Below are positions 1 through 8,341 of a stretch of 64,000 bases of DNA, piece after piece (the stretch's first letter is position 1; every line of letters begins with the position of its first letter). The stretch spans positions 7,874,001 through 7,938,000 of the forward strand of contig NZ_CP074371.1 in the NCBI RefSeq assembly GCF_018362975.1, written 5' to 3'. Source of the DNA: Nocardia tengchongensis (lineage in GTDB: Bacteria; Actinomycetota; Actinomycetes; Mycobacteriales; Mycobacteriaceae). Position numbers and translations under genes: made by a program. The notes beneath the pieces are model-generated. The model saw only the letters and a program-made list of their open reading frames with translations, was not told the origin of the DNA and searched no databases.

Positions 1-670
1 ACTCCCCCGCCGTGCCCTCGGCCACCACCGTGCCGTGGTCGATGACGGCGATCCGATCGGCGAGGGCGTCGGCCTCCTCGAGGTACTGCGTGGTGAGCAG
101 GATCGTCGCGCCGCGCCCGACCAGCCCGCGCACCACCGACCACATGCGCTCGCGGGTGTGCGGGTCCAGCCCGGTGGTCGGCTCGTCCAGGAAGATCAAG
201 GGCGGCACCGTGATCAGCGTCGCCGCCAGATCCAGCCGCCGCCGCATGCCGCCGGAGAACGACCCCACCCGCCGCTGCGCGGCCTCGGTCAGCTCGAAAT
301 CGTCCAGCAGTTCGGCCGCCCGATCCTGCGCCGCCCGCCGGCCGAGACCGAGCAGCCGCCCGAACAGTCGCAGGTTCTCCCAGGCGGTCAGGTTCTCGTC
401 CACCGCCGCGTACTGCCCGGTGAGGCCGATCATCGAGCGCACCGCGGTGGCCTGACCGACGATGTCGTAGCCGAACACCGTCGCCGTGCCCCGCGACGGC
501 CGCGACAGGGTGGCCAGCATGCGCACGGTCGTCGTCTTGCCCGCGCCATTGGGGCCGAGCAGCGCGAACACCGTGCCCGCCGCGACGTCCAGGTCGACGG
601 CATCGACGGCCGTCATGGTCCCGAAACTCTTGCCGAGCCCTCGTGTTTCGATGGCGATCTCACCGCTCAT
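1..670 (-). CDS. ABC transporter ATP-binding protein, DrrA-like (partial at left edge)
   Basis: ATPase subunit of an ABC exporter. The start ATG is at 670 and the 3' end lies outside the window. Reading leftward, the protein has a Walker A ([10 protein letters not shown]), a Q-loop region, the signature [10 protein letters not shown], Walker B ([12 protein letters not shown]) and the H-loop region [10 protein letters not shown]. This pattern is typical of the daunorubicin-resistance DrrA family, which pairs with a separate membrane permease, probably just beyond the left edge. The start overlaps the glycosyltransferase stop by 4 bases (ATGA), so it is the third gene of an operon and may export the acylated or glycosylated lipid made by its neighbours. 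That last point is inference. Confidence 0.9.
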   Translation of the reverse strand, partial: MSGEIAIETRGLGKSFGTMTAVDAVDLDVAAGTVFALLGPNGAGKTTTVRMLATLSRPSRGTATVFGYDIVGQATAVRSMIGLTGQYAAVDENLTAWENLRLFGRLLGLGRRAAQDRAAELLDDFELTEAAQRRVGSFSGGMRRRLDLAATLITVPPLIFLDEPTTGLDPHTRERMWSVVRGLVGRGATILLTTQYLEEADALADRIAVIDHGTVVAEGTAGE

Positions 671-2019
671 CGGACACCTCCGATCGTCGCAGCCGTAAGT
701 TCCGCAGCGTCGCGCGCCGCCGTGTCCGGTGCCAGCGATTCGACGACATCCGCCGCCCGCCGCACCCCGTCGTCCCGGAATCGCGCCCCGTAGGCGGTCG
801 CCCGCAGCCGCACATCCGGCTCGGTCGCCCGAATCAGTAACCGCTCCAGCCGATTCGCGGTCAAGCCCGCGAAGGGGGCGGTCGCACCCAACCCGAGCGA
901 CTCCACCTGCCTGCCCCAATAGGGCTGATCGGCCTGCACCGAGCAGATCACCGACGGCACACCCGCTCGCAGCGCGGCGGCCGTTGTTCCCGCGCCGCCG
1001 TGATGCACGGCCGCGGCGCACAGCGGCAGCACTGCCCGATGATCGACCTGATCGACCACCGCGAGCTCCGCACCGATCCGCCCGCGAAACATCGGCCCCA
1101 CCAACAGCACCCGGAGCCCGAGCCGGCGGCCGGCCTCGCGCACCATGGCCTCCACTGCGACCGGATCGGCCACCGGCATCGACCCGAGTCCGGCGTAGAC
1201 GGGAGCCGGGCCCGCGATAATCCACTCGGCCAGCTCGGCGTCGAGACCGAAAGCCCGCTCTATGCTGCCGTCCCTCGGCGCGGCGGCACCCCGCGCGATG
1301 GCAGGCACGCCATCGTCGATGGGTACCGGGAAGCCGGTGAAGACCGCACCGGGCAGGTGGTTCGCCAGTCCCGGGAACAGCTCCGGGTCGTATGCCTGAA
1401 TCGCGGTGTAGCCCTGTGCTCCCAGCACGCCGACGCGGCCGGCGGCGGCCGTTGCCCACGGCAGGGCCGCGACCTCGGGGGCGAGCGCGCGAGCGCGGGC
1501 CGCCGTGAGCGCCCGCCAACCCAGGCGATTGAGCGGCCCCGGAATGCGATGCCCCCAACCGGCGGCCACGACCGGGACCGACCGGTTGGGCCGGATGGGG
1601 AAGAAGTGCACCGCCGCGACCGGAATGTCGTGGTGGCGAGCGACTTCGACCGCAACCTCCTCGCACGCCATCCCGGTCACGACGATATCGTGCCCCCGGG
1701 CAACAGCGAGCAGATCACGCGCACTCTCGCCGAATCCGCGCCGTTGCAGGTCCAGCACCGCGCGGACGCGCTGGACCGGATTCAGCTGCCGGAAGCGCTG
1801 ATCGTCACGCTGGGCGCGCAGCAGTTCGTCGCTGTCGAGCCCGAACGGCACGGCCGGAACACCGTGGCGTGAAGCGAATTCGACCAGGTTCGGGGAGACC
1901 GCCACGGTGACGTCATGACCACGGCCCAGCAGCTCCCGGCCGAGCAGCACACCTGGCTGCGCGTCACCCCGGCTACCGGCGAAGGCCAGCAGGATCTTCT
2001 TCGGGTGCACGGCGGTCAC
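667..2019 (-). CDS. Glycosyltransferase, UGT/MGT family
   Basis: Family-1 (GT-B) glycosyltransferase of about 450 aa. It transfers a sugar from a nucleotide donor to a lipid or small-molecule acceptor. The N-terminus ([19 protein letters not shown]) is the usual acceptor-side Rossmann start. The C-terminal donor site reads [19 protein letters not shown] followed by a DQ pair (QADQPYWG), as in the macrolide/rhamnosyl/sterol-glycosyltransferase group. The GTG start at 2019 is chosen because it overlaps the upstream gene's stop in a GTGA arrangement; GTG 2010 is an alternative. The flanking acyltransferase and ABC ATPase suggest synthesis and export of a glycolipid. The substrate cannot be told from sequence. 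Confidence 0.9.
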   Translation of the reverse strand: MTAVHPKKILLAFAGSRGDAQPGVLLGRELLGRGHDVTVAVSPNLVEFASRHGVPAVPFGLDSDELLRAQRDDQRFRQLNPVQRVRAVLDLQRRGFGESARDLLAVARGHDIVVTGMACEEVAVEVARHHDIPVAAVHFFPIRPNRSVPVVAAGWGHRIPGPLNRLGWRALTAARARALAPEVAALPWATAAAGRVGVLGAQGYTAIQAYDPELFPGLANHLPGAVFTGFPVPIDDGVPAIARGAAAPRDGSIERAFGLDAELAEWIIAGPAPVYAGLGSMPVADPVAVEAMVREAGRRLGLRVLLVGPMFRGRIGAELAVVDQVDHRAVLPLCAAAVHHGGAGTTAAALRAGVPSVICSVQADQPYWGRQVESLGLGATAPFAGLTANRLERLLIRATEPDVRLRATAYGARFRDDGVRRAADVVESLAPDTAARDAAELTAATIGGVR

Positions 2020-3476
2020 GCCCGAGCCGTGACGGGAACCCGCAGTGGCGCGGGTTCGGTGGTGGTCGCACCGACCGGCGCGGCCTGGGGAATCGCGAAT
2101 TCGCGCATAGCTCGGGTGAATTCGGCCAGGAAGCGGTCCATGTCGGCCTCCGGGAAAGTGGCCGGGAAGCGGGTGGACAGGCGCAGGCCGTCGGTGGCGC
2201 GGACGATCCAGAAGAAGACCTCGTCGGTGGAGTAGGACTCGGCGCGCAGGGTGTGGCCGCGCAGGGATTCGACGAGTTGGTGGTCGGGGAGGGCTCGGAT
2301 ATCGAGGAAGGAGATGCCGAAGCGGGGGTGGTCGGTGCAGTTCAGGAGTTCGAGGACGCGGGTCCAGGTGGCGTCGTTGGCGGTGCGGGTGCGACGCAGG
2401 GCGGTGCGGGTGGACTCCAGCGCGCTGTCGAGGTCCAGGTCGGGGGCGAGGGTGAGGTCGAGGGGGACGACGTTCACGAACCAGCCCATCGATTCGAGCC
2501 AGCGCAGGTCGGGGCGGGTGGCGATGGGCATGATGGCCCGCAGCGAGAGATAGCCGAAGGCGCGACGGTAGGCGATCGCGAGCGCGGTGAAGACCGCCAC
2601 CGACAGGCGGTGGCCGCACTCGGCAATGGCGCGTTCCACCTGTTCGAGGTCGCTGAGCGAGAGCAGCTTCCGCGAGACGGAGGTCTGCGGCAGCGGCGCC
2701 GGCGCACCGTCCGTGGCCGCCCGGCCACGCGCCGTGATGGCCGGTTCGAAGCGGGGCAGCATACCGCCGGAGCCGTCGAGGAAGCGGCGCCAGTAGCGGA
2801 CCGCGTCGCACTCGGGGGTGAGGGCGGCGGCGGTGTCGCGTTCCCACTGCGCGAAATCCGCCGCACTGCCGAAGGTCGGCGATTCGCGCGCCTGCTCGCC
2901 CCGGGCGACTTCGGCGTAGAGGGTGCGCAGTTCCAGGATGACGATGGCCTGCGAGTAGGCGTCCATGACGGAGTGGTCGGCGGCCACCAGGACGGTGAAG
3001 TCGCCGGTGTCGGCGTGCTCGACGGTGGCGAGCAGGCAGTGCGGCCAGGACAGCGGGGAGAGCCGCGATTCCAGTGCGCCGGTGAGGTATTCGTTGATCT
3101 CGCGGGATCCGGTGATGCCGGGGATCGGCTCGGCGGTGACGCCGAGGTCGGCGGCCGCGCAGATCAGCCGCTCCGGCTCGGGGCCGTCGTGGCGGGTCAG
3201 GGTGGTGCGCAGGCCTTCGTGGCGGGCGTGCCAGCGCCGCGCGGTCTCGCGCCAGTGCGCGGGCTGGAAGGGCGCGTCCATTTCGAAGATGGTTCCGATC
3301 CAGCGACCCCGGCCCGGGCGCGGGTCGGTGACGTCGGTCTCCCGGCAGTGGCGGACGTGCACGCTGGCCAGGGGCCGTTCGTCGGCGGTCCAGCCCGCTC
3401 CCGGGGCCAGTTCGGCCCGCCACAGGGTGAGCGCGCCGGGGCGCACCGCGAATTCGGATAGGTGGGTGTAGTCCAT
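2016..3476 (-). CDS. Condensation-domain acyltransferase, PapA-like
   Basis: Stand-alone protein of about 486 aa with an NRPS-condensation/PapA fold, expected to esterify an acyl group onto a hydroxyl. The HHxxxDG-like site reads DHSVMDAYS near residue 165: the catalytic His and Asp remain, the first His is Asp and the Gly is Ala, as in several lipid acyltransferases of this clan. The start MDYTHL (ATG 3476) is favoured because AGGGAG lies 6 bases upstream; an in-frame ATG at 3491 is possible. It heads an operon with the glycosyltransferase (4-base overlap) and ABC ATPase. No carrier protein or A domain is attached, so it is not itself an NRPS. Confidence 0.82.
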   Translation of the reverse strand: MDYTHLSEFAVRPGALTLWRAELAPGAGWTADERPLASVHVRHCRETDVTDPRPGRGRWIGTIFEMDAPFQPAHWRETARRWHARHEGLRTTLTRHDGPEPERLICAAADLGVTAEPIPGITGSREINEYLTGALESRLSPLSWPHCLLATVEHADTGDFTVLVAADHSVMDAYSQAIVILELRTLYAEVARGEQARESPTFGSAADFAQWERDTAAALTPECDAVRYWRRFLDGSGGMLPRFEPAITARGRAATDGAPAPLPQTSVSRKLLSLSDLEQVERAIAECGHRLSVAVFTALAIAYRRAFGYLSLRAIMPIATRPDLRWLESMGWFVNVVPLDLTLAPDLDLDSALESTRTALRRTRTANDATWTRVLELLNCTDHPRFGISFLDIRALPDHQLVESLRGHTLRAESYSTDEVFFWIVRATDGLRLSTRFPATFPEADMDRFLAEFTRAMREFAIPQAAPVGATTTEPAPLRVPVTARA

Positions 3477-3671
3477 GACCGTCTCCCTCATCGAGACCTC
3501 GCCGGAGCCGGTGCGGCCGTTCGATTTCCGCAATAACTCACGGTGCGCGAAACCAGCGCGATCGAAACGGTTTATCGGCTATCCGGCGAATTGGAAGCTA
3601 TTGAAATGTGATGTGCCACTCGACGGTGATGCAGCACACCGAAAGCCCCGCGCCCACTCGGTCGGCGGGCA

Positions 3672-4070
3672 CTATTTTCCGGCGGAACCGGCCCCCGCCG
3701 CGGCACTGCCCGAGCCCAGCGCCTGGGCCGCGGTACCACCGGCCTGCGCGGAACCGCTCGCCGCGCCGCTGCCGGTGCCCAGCAGCCCGAGCACCGAGCC
3801 CGGTCCGGGCACCAACCCGGCCAGGCTGCCCGCGGCGGAACTGCCGGTGCCGAGCGCCCCGGCCAGGCCGGCGACGGTGGCCGAGCCGGTCCCGGCGGCC
3901 GCACTACCCGTTCCGAGCTGCGGCAATATCGATTGTTCGGGGGCCGGGCTCACACCGGCGGGTGTGTCGCCACCCGCCGGTGCGGCGGTAGCCAGGACGG
4001 GCGCGAACAGCGGTACGGCGATTCCCGCCAGCAGGACGGTGGCGGCACGAGCCGATCGGAATGCAAACAT
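3672..4070 (-). CDS. Small secreted Gly/Ala/Ser-rich protein
   Basis: About 132 aa. The start ATG 4070 is preceded by AAAGGA at good spacing. Residues 1-32 form a signal peptide (Arg/Lys n-region, hydrophobic core LLAGIAVPLFAPVLA, probable cleavage after ATAA). The mature part is low complexity, built from repeats of the type GTGSAAAG / LGTGS / GSGAASGSAQ, with no cysteine and almost no charge. No enzymatic motif is visible and the function is unknown. Similar short exported repeat proteins occur in Nocardia and mycobacteria. It is monocistronic. Confidence 0.7.
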   Translation of the reverse strand: MFAFRSARAATVLLAGIAVPLFAPVLATAAPAGGDTPAGVSPAPEQSILPQLGTGSAAAGTGSATVAGLAGALGTGSSAAGSLAGLVPGPGSVLGLLGTGSGAASGSAQAGGTAAQALGSGSAAAGAGSAGK

Positions 4071-4402
4071 GGCCCGATTTCCTTTCCCCTTCATCAGGAC
4101 AAGCGCGCCGAGAGCCGCGACTTGGAGGCAGCAGGTCCGAATTGTGATTGTGGCGACGCTGCCGAGGATTCACCCGATGGGTAGACGACCTGCGAACCAA
4201 GACAAACATCTACCGATCGAGTCCGCAACAGGCATACGTGCAAACAATTGGTTAACGGATTGTTCTCACACCCTTCCCCTGTGCTTCAGGCCACTGCACG
4301 GGTGAAATTCGCCTGCACTTCACATTCACCCCGGGCGGCCGCGGCACGCGACCGCGGAAAACGAGTTGCTCGCGAGTACCCGATTTCTGGGATCCTGGGC
4401 TG
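4071..4402. other. Divergent intergenic region, 332 bp
   Basis: Lies between the secreted-protein gene (leftward) and the Mut7-C gene (rightward). The stretch 4195-4270 is clearly richer in A+T than its surroundings and is the likely promoter zone, but no convincing -35/-10 pair was found. Arms GGGTGAA (4300-4306) and TTCACCC (4325-4331) form an inverted repeat with an 18-base spacer, a weak operator candidate. No coding potential was seen. Confidence 0.4.
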
Positions 4403-5113
4403 GTGAACGCAGGGGAAATCACCGTCGAGGTCGCGCCCGAGCTGCGCGTGTTCGTCGGTCAGCGCGACCGGGGTCCGATCCGGGTGGACGGCACCTCCAC
4501 GCTGGGGCATGTGGTGGAGTCGCTGGGCATCCCGCTAACCGAGGTGGGCACGGTGCTGGTGAACGGCGAATCCGTTGCCACCGGCCATATTCCGCGCGGC
4601 GGCGAGACCGTCACGGTCGCGGCGGTGGTCCGCCCGCAACCCAGCGACGAGCCGCTGCGCTTCCTGCTCGACATCCACCTGGGCACCCTGGCCCGGCGGC
4701 TGCGGCTACTGGGAATCGATGCGGCCTACGAGAATCCGGATATCGGCGACGCCGCCCTGGCCTCCCGCTCCGCCGCCGAGCACCGAGTCCTGCTCTCCCG
4801 CGACCGCGGCCTGCTGCGGCGTCGCGAAATCTATTCCGGCGCCTACGTTTACAGCCACCAACCGGCCGAGCAACTGGACGACGTACTGTCCCGCTTCGCG
4901 CCGCGCCTGGCCCCCTGGACCCGCTGCACCTCCTGCAACGGCGCGCTGCGAGCCGCCGACCGCGACGCCGTGCGCGACCGGCTGCCGGACAACACCGGTC
5001 AGAGCTACGACTCCTTCGCGCAGTGCGTCGACTGCGGCCAGACCTACTGGAAGGGCGCGCACCACGCGCGGCTGGACGCCATCGTGGCCGGCGCCTTGGC
5101 CAAATTCGCCTGA
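4403..5113 (+). CDS. Mut7-C RNase domain protein with N-terminal ubiquitin-like domain
   Basis: 236 aa, GTG start. Residues 1-80 form a small ubiquitin/MoaD-ThiS-like fold (the usual Mut7-C ubiquitin domain), with VLVNGES and a GGETVTVA ending. Residues 85-165 are a PIN-like Mut7-C nuclease core (FLLDIHLGTLARRLRLLG, LLSRDRGLLRR). A C-terminal zinc ribbon has paired cysteines (CTSCNG and CVDCGQ) and ends YWKGAHH. The family is predicted to be an RNase, but its substrate is not established. Single-gene unit, convergent with the OhrR gene. Confidence 0.85.
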   Translation: MNAGEITVEVAPELRVFVGQRDRGPIRVDGTSTLGHVVESLGIPLTEVGTVLVNGESVATGHIPRGGETVTVAAVVRPQPSDEPLRFLLDIHLGTLARRLRLLGIDAAYENPDIGDAALASRSAAEHRVLLSRDRGLLRRREIYSGAYVYSHQPAEQLDDVLSRFAPRLAPWTRCTSCNGALRAADRDAVRDRLPDNTGQSYDSFAQCVDCGQTYWKGAHHARLDAIVAGALAKFA

Positions 5114-5138
5114 GCGCAACGCGCTCGCGACCGGCCGG

Positions 5139-5645
5139 TCAGCGGGCGCGGGCGGCGAGCGCGGCGGCGTCCAGCCGCGCGCCCAGGGCCTTGACCTGAT
5201 CGCGCAGGGCCTCGATGTCCTCGACGGGAACACCGACCAGGTCCAGCACGGTGCGGATCATGCTCTGCGCGCCCTGCTGCAGTTCGCGGCTGGCCTCGGT
5301 GGCGTGCAGGACCACCGCGCGGCCGTCGGTGACGCTGCGCACACTCTCCACCAGGCCGCGTGACTGTAGTCGCTGCACCAGGGGCGAGAGGGTGCCGTAG
5401 TCGAGGTGCACCTGCTCGCCCAGGTCCTTCATGGCGATACCGGGACGCTCCCACAGGGCCACAGCACACAGGTACTGCGGGTAGGTCAGGTTCATGTCGT
5501 CCAGGAAGGGCCGGTAGGCGGCCGTCATGGATCGCGACGTGGAGTACAGGGCGAAGCAGAGCTGGGCGTTGAGCGAGAGCAGCTCGTAGTCGATCTCCTC
5601 GTCCGCTCCGGCCCCGGCGGGTGCGGAATGCGGATGTTCTTGCAT
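5139..5645 (-). CDS. MarR-family redox regulator, OhrR-like
   Basis: 168 aa. A winged-helix MarR protein whose N-terminus carries the OhrR reactive-cysteine motif QLCFALYSTSR (Cys30), followed by LTYPQYL and a recognition helix region DYGTLSPLVQRLQSRGL. Family members are organic-hydroperoxide sensors that release DNA when the Cys is oxidised. Its ATG overlaps the aminotransferase stop by one base (TAATG), making it the last gene of the TPP/KAS III operon. No ohr peroxidase gene is adjacent, so it may instead control this operon, for instance through the palindrome at 10077-10100. That role is inference. Confidence 0.85.
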   Translation of the reverse strand: MQEHPHSAPAGAGADEEIDYELLSLNAQLCFALYSTSRSMTAAYRPFLDDMNLTYPQYLCAVALWERPGIAMKDLGEQVHLDYGTLSPLVQRLQSRGLVESVRSVTDGRAVVLHATEASRELQQGAQSMIRTVLDLVGVPVEDIEALRDQVKALGARLDAAALAARAR

Positions 5646-6649
5646 TACTGCACTGTACTGCGGACCGTGGCGAGCACCGCGTCCGTGGCCGCCCGATCGC
5701 CGACGGTGATCCGGATTCCGGTGGGATAGGACTTGACGTGAATGTCCGCACCGGCCAGCGCGGTCGCCACCCGGTCGGCCTCGGGACCGGGCAGGGTGAG
5801 GTAGGAGAAATTGGCGTAGCTGTCGGGAACGCACAGGCCGAGAGTGCGTAATCCGGTGGTGAGCCGCCGCCGGTGTTCGCCGAGCAGCGCCACCCGCGCC
5901 TCGATCTCGGCTTCGGCCTCGTAGCAGGCCCGCACCGCCACCTCGGCCAGGGCGGTCATCCCGAAGGGCAACTGCCAGTGCGCGATTCGATTGATCAGGT
6001 GCGGGGCCCCGAGCGCGTAGCCGACGCGCAGCGCGGCCAGACCGTACGCCTTGGAGAAGGTGCGCAGGACGAGCAGGTTCGGATGGCGGTCCAGCAGCGC
6101 GAACACGTCGATGCGATCGGACTCGGCGACGAAGTCCACATAGGCCTCGTCCAGCACCACGGTGACGGACTCGGGCACCTCGCGCAGCAGCGCCTCGAAT
6201 TCGGCTGTGGGAACCAGGGTTCCGGTGGGGTTGTGCGGGCTGCAGACCACCAGCAGCCGGGTCCGTTCGGTCACCGCGGCGGCCAGCGCCGCCAGGTCCT
6301 GTCGACCGGAACCGGTGAGCGGCACCGCGACCGGCCGTCCGCCCGCCATGCTGGTCAGGATGGGGAACCCGTCGAAGGTGGGCGTCGCCATCACGACCTC
6401 CGCCCCGCCCGCCCCGAATTCCTGGACGATGTGCATGATCACGCCGGTGGCGCCCGCGCCCACCACGACGTGATCGGGTGCGCAGCCCAGCCGGTCGGCG
6501 ATCAGCCGGGGCAGCCGCCGCGGCAGGAATTCCGGATAGCGATTGGCCGAGGCCAGCGCCGCGCTCAGGGCGGCCTGCACCGAGGGCGGCGGTCCGTAGG
6601 GAATCTCGTTGAGCTGCAGCCGATGTCCGGCCGTCACCAGCGGGCTCAT
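5645..6649 (-). CDS. PLP-dependent aminotransferase, HisC-like (class I/II)
   Basis: About 334 aa, fold type I aminotransferase. It shows SPHNPTGTL, the aspartate motif VVLDEAYVDF, the Schiff-base lysine in RTFSKAYGLAALRVGYA, and the terminal arginine region. It most resembles histidinol-phosphate or related aminotransferases and converts a ketone or aldehyde to an amine. Start ATG 6649 has AAGGGAG eight bases upstream; an in-frame ATG at 6673 would overlap the KAS gene. Lying inside an operon with a TPP enzyme and KAS III, and away from his genes, it probably aminates a pathway-specific keto intermediate rather than serving histidine synthesis. Confidence 0.85.
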   Translation of the reverse strand: MSPLVTAGHRLQLNEIPYGPPPSVQAALSAALASANRYPEFLPRRLPRLIADRLGCAPDHVVVGAGATGVIMHIVQEFGAGGAEVVMATPTFDGFPILTSMAGGRPVAVPLTGSGRQDLAALAAAVTERTRLLVVCSPHNPTGTLVPTAEFEALLREVPESVTVVLDEAYVDFVAESDRIDVFALLDRHPNLLVLRTFSKAYGLAALRVGYALGAPHLINRIAHWQLPFGMTALAEVAVRACYEAEAEIEARVALLGEHRRRLTTGLRTLGLCVPDSYANFSYLTLPGPEADRVATALAGADIHVKSYPTGIRITVGDRAATDAVLATVRSTVQ

Positions 6650-6662
6650 GGCGCCGCTCCCT

Positions 6663-7679
6663 TCAGCGTCCACCCCAGCGAACGGCGGCGGCCCCGGCGA
6701 AGTCGCCCGCGTGCGCGAACCCCGCGAACATCACCAGCGACCCGGCCGGGACCCGGCCCTCGTCCACCGCGCGGTCGAAGGTGACGGGAATGCCCGCGCC
6801 GAACAGGTTTCCGCAGTCGTCGAAGGTGTCGGGGTGCCGTTCCGGCGGCAGTTGCAGGGCGTCGCGCCAGTTGCGCAGGAAGGCCCGGTTGGGCTGATTG
6901 GTGACCAGCAGATCCAGGTCCTGCGCGGGCACCCCGATCCGCCCGCACACGGTGTTGGCCACCTCGGGCACCAGCCGGTTGCCGCGCTGCAGCACCTTGG
7001 CGATCTTGGATTCGGTGAAGCCCACGTGCATTTCACCGCTGCCGGCCTCCCAGTAGCGGCGCGGCGGGTCGGCGATCACCGTCATCTGCCCGGCGAATTC
7101 GGGCAGGTGGCGGGTCTCGATGTCGAGGATCGGCGAATCACCGGATTTCACCAGCAGTCCCGCTCCCGCACCGTCGCCGGGGATGGCGGCCTGCGCCTTG
7201 CCGCGCACCTGCTCCTGGGTGAAGACCTGCCCCGCCACGTTCTGGATGGTCACGATGAGCGCGGACCGCGCGTCGGAGGACAACAGGATCTGGCGGGCCA
7301 GCTTCATGCCGTACACGAACGACGCGCAACCGCCGTTGTGCAGATCGATCAGCCACTCCGGCGCGATGCCCAGCCGCTTGGCCACATCGCCGCCGCTGCC
7401 GACGATGCCGATATCGGGCAGCTGGGTGTGCACGATGAGAATGTCGATGTCGCGCAGCACATCCCGGCCGTGGCGGGCGAGGATCGGCGCGACGGCGCGC
7501 TCGGCCATGTCGGCCGGGGTCTCGCCGGGCGCCACATGTCTGCGGAACTTGGGGGCCTTGAACATCAGGTTCGAGGTGACCTCGTCCGGGTCGGCGTACT
7601 GCGCGAAATAGTCGGCGGAGACGATGTTCTCGGGCAGGTACCCGGACACGTCGAGCAGGCTGACGGTGTCGGTGCTCAT
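6663..7679 (-). CDS. KAS III-like (thiolase-fold) enzyme lacking the catalytic His
   Basis: 338 aa, two thiolase halves. The nucleophile Cys is present in HNGGCASFVYGMKLAR and the Asn in CGNLFGAGIPVTFD. The position that is His in FabH (HQAN) reads TNQPN, so His is replaced by Asn. Family knowledge: the Cys-His-Asn triad drives decarboxylative condensation, and variants lacking it often act as acyltransferases. This protein may therefore transfer or prime an acyl group rather than extend one. Two bases separate its ATG from the SRPBCC stop. Confidence 0.85.
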   Translation of the reverse strand: MSTDTVSLLDVSGYLPENIVSADYFAQYADPDEVTSNLMFKAPKFRRHVAPGETPADMAERAVAPILARHGRDVLRDIDILIVHTQLPDIGIVGSGGDVAKRLGIAPEWLIDLHNGGCASFVYGMKLARQILLSSDARSALIVTIQNVAGQVFTQEQVRGKAQAAIPGDGAGAGLLVKSGDSPILDIETRHLPEFAGQMTVIADPPRRYWEAGSGEMHVGFTESKIAKVLQRGNRLVPEVANTVCGRIGVPAQDLDLLVTNQPNRAFLRNWRDALQLPPERHPDTFDDCGNLFGAGIPVTFDRAVDEGRVPAGSLVMFAGFAHAGDFAGAAAVRWGGR

Positions 7680-7681
7680 GG

Positions 7682-8341
7682 TCAGTCCATCCATTCCGGC
7701 TTGATCGGCTGTCCGGCGGCGTGCCGGTGTTCGCAGATGGCTTTGAGATTGCGCAGTTCCAGCAGGTGCCCGGCGGCGAAGAGGTGCCAGAAGTCGCCGA
7801 CCCACACCGGGCGGCCCGCGGGCTCGGTCTCCGGGTAGCCGTTGTCCTCGTAGAAGGGGTGGTGGCAGTTGGTCCAGGTGACCACCGAGCCCGGCTTGTT
7901 CAGCACCACCTGCGCGTCCACCACCCGCATCAGGTAGACCATCCACAGGTGGTCGGCCTGGTCCCAGGCACAGTGGTAGTCCACGGTGCGCGCCTCGGGG
8001 TTGGCGACGGTGCGGGTGTAGATGCGGGTGTGCGAGCCGATGCGGTCGTCGGAGACCCACACCTCGGGATCGTCGGTGCGCTCGAAACCCCGCATGCTGT
8101 AGGTCCATTCGCACAGGCTGCGGGTGTCGGCCAGATAGCCGTACACCTCGTCCGGCGGCGCGGCGACGAATTCGGTGACGGTGCAGTACTGCCCGTAGAT
8201 CTCGTCGTGCGGGTACACGGCACGGGTCATGTCCAGCACCAGCGGCATGCCCTCGTTGAGGGCCATGGTCTCGATGCGGTACACGCCCGGCACGTCCAGC
8301 TCCGGGACTTCGATCGGCTCGTCGGTGACGGTCTCGGTCAT
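7682..8341 (-). CDS. SRPBCC (START-like) protein, cyclase/aromatase-type
   Basis: 219 aa. A helix-grip fold is suggested by TVTEFVAAPPDEVYGYLAD followed by alternating beta strands (GSHTRIYTRTV, ARTVDYHCAWD, GSVVTWTNC) and a long C-terminal helix. SRPBCC proteins bind hydrophobic ligands; in biosynthetic operons they act as cyclases, aromatases or ligand carriers. The ATG overlaps the TPP-enzyme stop by 4 bases (ATGA), so the two are translationally coupled. Its activity cannot be assigned from sequence alone. Confidence 0.75.
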   Translation of the reverse strand: MTETVTDEPIEVPELDVPGVYRIETMALNEGMPLVLDMTRAVYPHDEIYGQYCTVTEFVAAPPDEVYGYLADTRSLCEWTYSMRGFERTDDPEVWVSDDRIGSHTRIYTRTVANPEARTVDYHCAWDQADHLWMVYLMRVVDAQVVLNKPGSVVTWTNCHHPFYEDNGYPETEPAGRPVWVGDFWHLFAAGHLLELRNLKAICEHRHAAGQPIKPEWMD

